In this document: one piece after another, positions 60,406-64,000 of the stretch
Layout of the letters: the number at the start of each line of letters is the position of its first letter
Position numbering within the stretch: position 1 is the stretch's first letter
Origin: Bradyrhizobium sp. CCBAU 53338
GTDB taxonomy: Bacteria; Pseudomonadota; Alphaproteobacteria; Rhizobiales; Xanthobacteraceae
Direction: 5' to 3'
Assembly: GCF_015291665.1 (NCBI RefSeq)
Contig: NZ_CP030048.1
Location: 3,100,001-3,164,000, forward strand
DNA length: 64,000 nucleotides
Notes under the pieces: model-generated
What the model saw: only the letters and a program-made list of their open reading frames with translations
Told to the model about the DNA's origin: nothing
Databases searched by the model: none
Position numbers and translations under genes: made by a program

Positions 60406-61386
60406 CTAAAGGTCCAAGACCAACCGTCGCGACTTTGCGCGCGACACACAAATCTGCATCAGTTTCCCCGAGGCGCGCTCCTGCTCAGAGAGCACGTAAT
60501 CCCGATGGTCCGGGACACCTTCCAACACTGCCGCCTGGCAAATCCCACAGTCGCCGCGCTTGCAATCGTGCAACGCGTCGATTCCTTGCTCAATCATCAC
60601 GTCGAGAATCGTTCTGTCTTTCGGAATCTGCAAGACGCGACCAGAGGTCATCAAAACGACCTCGAAGGGCTGGTCGCCAGCCGCGGGAGGCGCGGCGGAG
60701 AACGACTCGAATCGAAGCCGGCCTTCGGACCACTGAAGCTCCCGCGCGAGCGATATGGCCGAGTCGATCATGACCCGTGGACCGCAAAGATAAAGCGGCT
60801 CGTCCGCTGGCAAACTACGCATCACGTCACCCAGTGGAAAGACGCCGTCCCGATCATCGACATGCAAGCGGAGATTAGGTCCCGCCAGAGTTCTTAAATC
60901 GGCCAGAAAGGCCAGTTGGTCCTGCGATCGCACGGCATAGCGAAGCAGGAACGGCTTTCTTGTCGCGACAAGATGGGCTGCCATTGAGGCAAGCGGAGTA
61001 ATACCGATGCCGCCAGCGATAAGATGTATGGGACTGTCGGTAGTCGAGAGCGGAAAGTGGTTTTGAGGTGCTGAGACCTCAAGCATGTCGCCGTCGTTGA
61101 GACTATGCATATATCGAGAGCCGCCCTGGCCGGCATCGTCAAGCCTGACGCCAAGCAAATACGAAAGCGGGGCGGTGTTTTCAGCCGGTGGCGCCGTTAG
61201 CTCGACGAGCGAATAGCAACGTTCTTGCCCGTCCGGCAGAAAGACCTTGATGTGCGCGCCCGGAGCCCAGATGGGAAGCGGGCAGCCAGTTGCAGATTCC
61301 AGCAAGAGAGAACGCACGAGGGGTGCCTCTTGCTTCGTGCGGACCACGACGAGCTTAAGCCGCTCAAGGTTCGACAGGTCACTCAC
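60406..61386 (-). CDS. PDR/VanB-type oxidoreductase (FMN/NAD, [2Fe-2S])
   Basis: 326 residues of the phthalate dioxygenase reductase family: FMN-binding domain with RCYSLVEL, NAD-binding domain with HLIAGGIGITPLASMAAHL and PLYLCGPRVMIDSAI, and a C-terminal plant-type ferredoxin with the cluster cysteines in HDCKRGDCGICQAAV and LMQICVSRAKS. It delivers electrons from NADH to the dioxygenase directly, so no separate ferredoxin is needed. The operon promoter lies upstream in 61387-61677. Confidence 0.93.
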   Translation of the reverse strand: MSDLSNLERLKLVVVRTKQEAPLVRSLLLESATGCPLPIWAPGAHIKVFLPDGQERCYSLVELTAPPAENTAPLSYLLGVRLDDAGQGGSRYMHSLNDGDMLEVSAPQNHFPLSTTDSPIHLIAGGIGITPLASMAAHLVATRKPFLLRYAVRSQDQLAFLADLRTLAGPNLRLHVDDRDGVFPLGDVMRSLPADEPLYLCGPRVMIDSAISLARELQWSEGRLRFESFSAAPPAAGDQPFEVVLMTSGRVLQIPKDRTILDVMIEQGIDALHDCKRGDCGICQAAVLEGVPDHRDYVLSEQERASGKLMQICVSRAKSRRLVLDL

Positions 61387-61508
61387 CGATTAATCCAAGT
61401 TCGTCGAGGGATTGCCTATGGCTAGTGAGCGGAGCTGCATCAACAGAATGTTGCTACTTCGGATCGAGCGCGCCGCGCCTTCAAACCAGGTTCAGTTCCC
61501 CTCGCGGA

Positions 61509-61548
61509 GTTGACATATTCCATATAACGCTTCACAAGAAATATCAAC
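61509..61548. promoter_or_regulatory. imperfect inverted repeat in the divergent promoter region
   Basis: GTTGACATATT (61509-61519) and AAATATCAAC (61539-61548) form an imperfect palindrome in an AT-rich pocket, between the divergent reductase and importer genes. A regulator site is plausible; no matching regulator gene is intact within this cluster. Confidence 0.38.
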
Positions 61549-61677
61549 AGACATGGATCAAGTCTGTTGCACGTTCTTTTGAGATCGCGCGGCGCCCCGG
61601 TGCGTTGGGTTGCGGCGGCCGTTGATCAGATGAAGGCGTCGATTTCGATCTGAAAAAAGCTCTCGGGGAGATTACGA

Positions 61678-62829
61678 ATGCGGCGTCGAGCGGTGCTTAC
61701 GGCCACTTTGTTGGCGCTTTCCTTTCTCACTCCGGCTCGCGCGGACGTAACGATCGGGTTCGTCACATCCTTAAGCGGACCGGGGTCTGCGATTGGAATT
61801 GGATACGCGAAGGGCATAGCTGCCGCCTACGAATACAAGTCGCAGATGGCTGGGCAGAAGGTGCGCCTCATTCAGCTCGACGATGGGTCGGATCCGTCGG
61901 CGGCCACGCGTAACGCGCGTAAGCTCATCGAAGAAGAGAAGGTCGACGTCCTGATCGGTACGGCGACGGTGCCTTCGACCGTGGCGATGATTTCTGTCGC
62001 GACTGAGCTGAAGGTGCCCATGATCTGCATCTCACCGATCCCGCCCAAGCCGACATCGGCGTCAGATCAATGGGCTATTACTGTGCCTCAATCGGCCGAT
62101 CTGTTGGTGAAGATCGTTGCCGACCGAATGAAGCGCGATGGCGTGAAGAAAGTCGGATATATCGGGTTTTCGGACGGCTGGGGCGATCTGGTCTACGCGG
62201 GAGCGAAGGCGGCAGAACAGCGTGGCGATTTGCAGGTCGTAACCAACGAGCGGTACGCGCGCACTGATACGTCCGTAACAGGCCAGGTCCTGCGTATCGT
62301 TGCCGCGAGACCCGATGCGGTATTAGATGGCGGGTCCGCTACCCAAGGCGCGTTGCCCTTGCTTGCCTTGAGCGAAAGAGGATTTAAGGGTGCGATCTAC
62401 GGTACTGGTGCCTTAGTTAATCCCGAGTTTGTACGAGTGGGAGGCAAGGCCGCGGAGGGCATCAAGCTTTCGGTCGGGCCTGTGGTCGTTTCCGAGCAGC
62501 TGCCGGACGATCATTTCGCCAAGAAGCTCAGCCTTGAGTTTCGCGCCGCCTATGAACGCGCCAACAAGGGTCCGGTCACGGATCAGTTCTCCGGTCTCTC
62601 TTTTGATGCCTGGCGGATACTCGACAACGCGGTCGAACGCGCGATCAAGATTAGCAGGCCTGGCGAAACCGGCTTTCGTACGGCACTTCGGGACGCGATC
62701 TTGAGCACGCATGAATTTCCGGGCGTGCATGCCGTCTACAACTTCAAACCCGGCGAGAATTACGGAGTCGACGAGCGGTCGCTCGTGATCGTTCAGCTGG
62801 TCAACGGCGCCTGGAAGTACGTCCCCTAG
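61678..62829 (+). CDS. branched-chain-type ABC transporter substrate-binding protein
   Basis: 383 residues: signal peptide MRRRAVLTATLLALSFLTPARA, then the LivJ/LivK fold with TIGFVTSLSGPGSAIGIGYAKG, VRLIQLDDGSDPSAATRNARKLIEEEKVDVLIG, KKVGYIGFSDGWGDLVYAGAK and QFSGLSFDAWRILDNAVERA. Besides amino acids this family binds aromatic acids, which would suit the divergent dioxygenase operon. ATG at 61678, preceded by a GGGGAGATTACGA ribosome site. Confidence 0.93.
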   Translation: MRRRAVLTATLLALSFLTPARADVTIGFVTSLSGPGSAIGIGYAKGIAAAYEYKSQMAGQKVRLIQLDDGSDPSAATRNARKLIEEEKVDVLIGTATVPSTVAMISVATELKVPMICISPIPPKPTSASDQWAITVPQSADLLVKIVADRMKRDGVKKVGYIGFSDGWGDLVYAGAKAAEQRGDLQVVTNERYARTDTSVTGQVLRIVAARPDAVLDGGSATQGALPLLALSERGFKGAIYGTGALVNPEFVRVGGKAAEGIKLSVGPVVVSEQLPDDHFAKKLSLEFRAAYERANKGPVTDQFSGLSFDAWRILDNAVERAIKISRPGETGFRTALRDAILSTHEFPGVHAVYNFKPGENYGVDERSLVIVQLVNGAWKYVP

Positions 62830-62863
62830 CGAACAGGCTTCCAACAAAAGAAGCGGAACGGAA

Positions 62864-63907
62864 ATGACCAATGATATCGCCGCGATTCTCGCCGTGGACG
62901 GGATCGCTACGGGCGCAATATATGTGCTTGTGGCTATCGGGACTGTGCTTATTTTCAGCGTAACCCGTGTAATCTATATCCCGTTTGGAGACATTGCAGC
63001 GTTTACGGTCCTCACGCTTGCCGCTATCCAGACAGGGCACGTGCCGGGCACCTTCGGACTCGTGCTGGTCTTAGCATGCCTTGCGAGCCTGATTGAGGTC
63101 GCGAGTCTGTGGCGTGCGAGGCGGGCCCGCGAGATTCCCCGGGCACTTGGCTTTTATCTCGTCCTCCCCGCAATCATCGTCGGTTGCGCTTGGATAGCAC
63201 TCAGTTTCAAGCTTTCGATGCCGCTTCAAGCCCTGATCGCGCTCATTCTGATGGCGCCGATCACGCCGTTACTCGATCGCATCGTGTTTAGACCGATAGC
63301 CGATGCAAGTGTCTTGCTTCTTCTGATCGTGTCGATGGCTCTTCATTTCGCTCTCATCGGACTTGGGCTGCTCTTCTTCGGCCCGGAGGGCGTTCGGACC
63401 GAGCCGATCACCTCCGCATCATTCGAGGTGGGCCCTATGCAATTCTCGGTGCAGTCGCTGATTATTGTGGCTGCGGCCTTGATACTCAGCGTCGCGCTTT
63501 TTCTCTTCTTCGATTTGACCCTGCCAGGAAAATCGTTGCGAGCCACCGCCATGAACAGGACCGGAGCGCGCTTGATGGGAATTCGGCCTGCGCGCGCTGG
63601 GACGATCGCCTATATTGTTGGGTCGCTCATGGCAGGCGTGTCCGGGATTCTGATCGCGCCGGTTAATACGATCTTTTACGACTCGGGGTTTCTTCTCGGG
63701 CTGAAGGCGTTCATCGGAGCGATCATAGGTGGGATGGCGAGCTATCCGGCCACTGCACTTGGCGCGGTCTTGGTGGGCCTGCTTGAGAGCTTCGCTTCGT
63801 TTCAAAGCAGCGCATTGAAGGACGTCATCGTCTTCTCGCTTCTAATTCCGATCCTCCTCTGGCGGTCGCTGAGTCAGGTGCACTCGGAAGAAGAGGTAGA
63901 AGAATGA
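62864..63907 (+). CDS. branched-chain-type ABC transporter permease (LivH-like)
   Basis: 347 residues, about eight to nine membrane helices. The LivH signature occurs in AIGTVLIFSVTRVIYIPFGDIAAF and SLRATAMNRTGARLMGIRPARAGTIAYIVGSLMAGVSGIL, with GAIIGGMASYPATALGAVLVGLLESF near the end. Slightly longer than usual LivH (about 300), through an extra loop in the middle. Its TGA overlaps the start of the next gene (ATGA). Confidence 0.92.
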   Translation: MTNDIAAILAVDGIATGAIYVLVAIGTVLIFSVTRVIYIPFGDIAAFTVLTLAAIQTGHVPGTFGLVLVLACLASLIEVASLWRARRAREIPRALGFYLVLPAIIVGCAWIALSFKLSMPLQALIALILMAPITPLLDRIVFRPIADASVLLLLIVSMALHFALIGLGLLFFGPEGVRTEPITSASFEVGPMQFSVQSLIIVAAALILSVALFLFFDLTLPGKSLRATAMNRTGARLMGIRPARAGTIAYIVGSLMAGVSGILIAPVNTIFYDSGFLLGLKAFIGAIIGGMASYPATALGAVLVGLLESFASFQSSALKDVIVFSLLIPILLWRSLSQVHSEEEVEE

Positions 63908-64000
63908 GACGCGCACGGTTCCGCATGCTGATGATCGCGACATTAGTCGTCTTCCTGGCCGCCCCGGCCTTTCTGCCTTCATTCAGCATTACTCTTCTTA
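63904..64000 (+). CDS. branched-chain-type ABC transporter permease, LivM-like, cut by window edge
   Basis: Starts at ATG 63904, overlapping the LivH-like stop by four bases. The visible 32 residues (MRRARFRMLMIATLVVFLAAPAFLPSFSI and on) are a membrane helix as in the first segment of LivM. Identity is inferred mainly from position after a LivH-like gene; ATPase genes (LivG, LivF) should follow outside the window. Confidence 0.72.
   Translation, partial: MRRARFRMLMIATLVVFLAAPAFLPSFSITLL

Larger units (their letters stand above)
32600..64000. mobile_element. putative genomic island inserted at tRNA-Gly, right end beyond the window
   Basis: The 3' end of tRNA-Gly is followed directly by a tyrosine recombinase and a small coupled gene, the classic layout of an integrative island. 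Beyond them come catabolic clusters, each with its own importer and regulator, several broken genes (46.6-47.1, 53.5-54.5 kb) and a looser, less GC-heavy gene style than in the left half. I find no second copy of the tRNA 3' end in the window, so the extent is inferred and the cargo could include older chromosomal genes. Confidence 0.5.

Noticed and set aside
61560..61585. Possible sigma-54 promoter (TTGCACGTTCTTTTG) before the LivK-like gene
   Set aside because: Neither the -24 GG nor the -12 GC is correct.
1..64000. CRISPR arrays, insertion sequences, rRNA genes, replication or conjugation genes
   Set aside because: I looked for regular repeats, transposase motifs and rRNA stretches and saw none in the window.

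Overview
The window is GC-rich chromosomal DNA from an alphaproteobacterium, most likely Bradyrhizobium or a close relative. This rests on many small secreted proteins of Bradyrhizobium type, a perfect CtrA box, a DUF2336 protein, a porin of the Omp25/RopB type, a DUF6719 protein, and two dispersed-repeat relics familiar from these genomes. No genome comparison was possible, so the genus is an inference.

Region 1 (1-32.6 kb) looks like core chromosome. It holds a YidD insertase helper, a ClpP-fold periplasmic protein, an IscU/NifU-like scaffold, folE, hisI and a lytic transglycosylase behind a consensus CtrA site. A signalling block follows (DUF2336, Hpt protein, CheY-like receiver), then NAD kinase, an S10 carboxypeptidase convergent with a beta-lactamase-fold hydrolase, and a run of small envelope and secreted proteins. 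Next come tRNA-Thr(TGT), rlmB, tRNA-Tyr(GTA), a PPK2 polyphosphate kinase, a luciferase-like flavin enzyme, a quinone oxidoreductase-like protein, a UvrD-type helicase, a YciI protein and a large hybrid histidine kinase.

Region 2 (32.6 kb to the right edge) looks like an accessory island. tRNA-Gly(TCC) is followed at once by a divergent tyrosine recombinase and a small coupled gene. The cargo is metabolic and comes in three blocks, separated in places by decayed genes. Block A (34.7-46.5 kb) has an RraA-like enzyme and an aminotransferase, divergent from a LysR regulator very like Nac. The shared promoter contains an exact ATA-N9-TAT Nac-type site. Downstream of the regulator are six tightly packed genes: biotin carrier, biotin carboxylase, PxpB-like, PxpC-like, a second biotinyl-like domain without its lysine, and PxpA-like. 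These are followed by an SDR and a complete polar amino acid ABC importer. The parts equal a urea-carboxylase-type enzyme split into separate chains and coupled to a PxpA hydrolase. This is my best candidate for an under-described system. Block B (47.1-52.6 kb) is a sugar-type ABC importer transcribed with an FCD-family GntR regulator and a serine hydrolase, behind an inverted-repeat operator candidate. Block C (54.9-64 kb) is a seven-gene Rieske dioxygenase operon that includes a thiolase lacking the usual cysteine and a DUF35-SDR fusion. It is divergent from a branched-chain-type ABC importer cut by the window edge.

Decay within the island is clear: a LysR pseudogene at 46.6-47.1 kb, a LysR N-terminal stub at 54.3-54.5 kb, and beside the stub an ABC ATPase that has lost its Walker A half. 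The functional theme is scavenging of nitrogenous, sugar-like and aromatic substrates, each importer paired with its own catabolic genes and local regulator.
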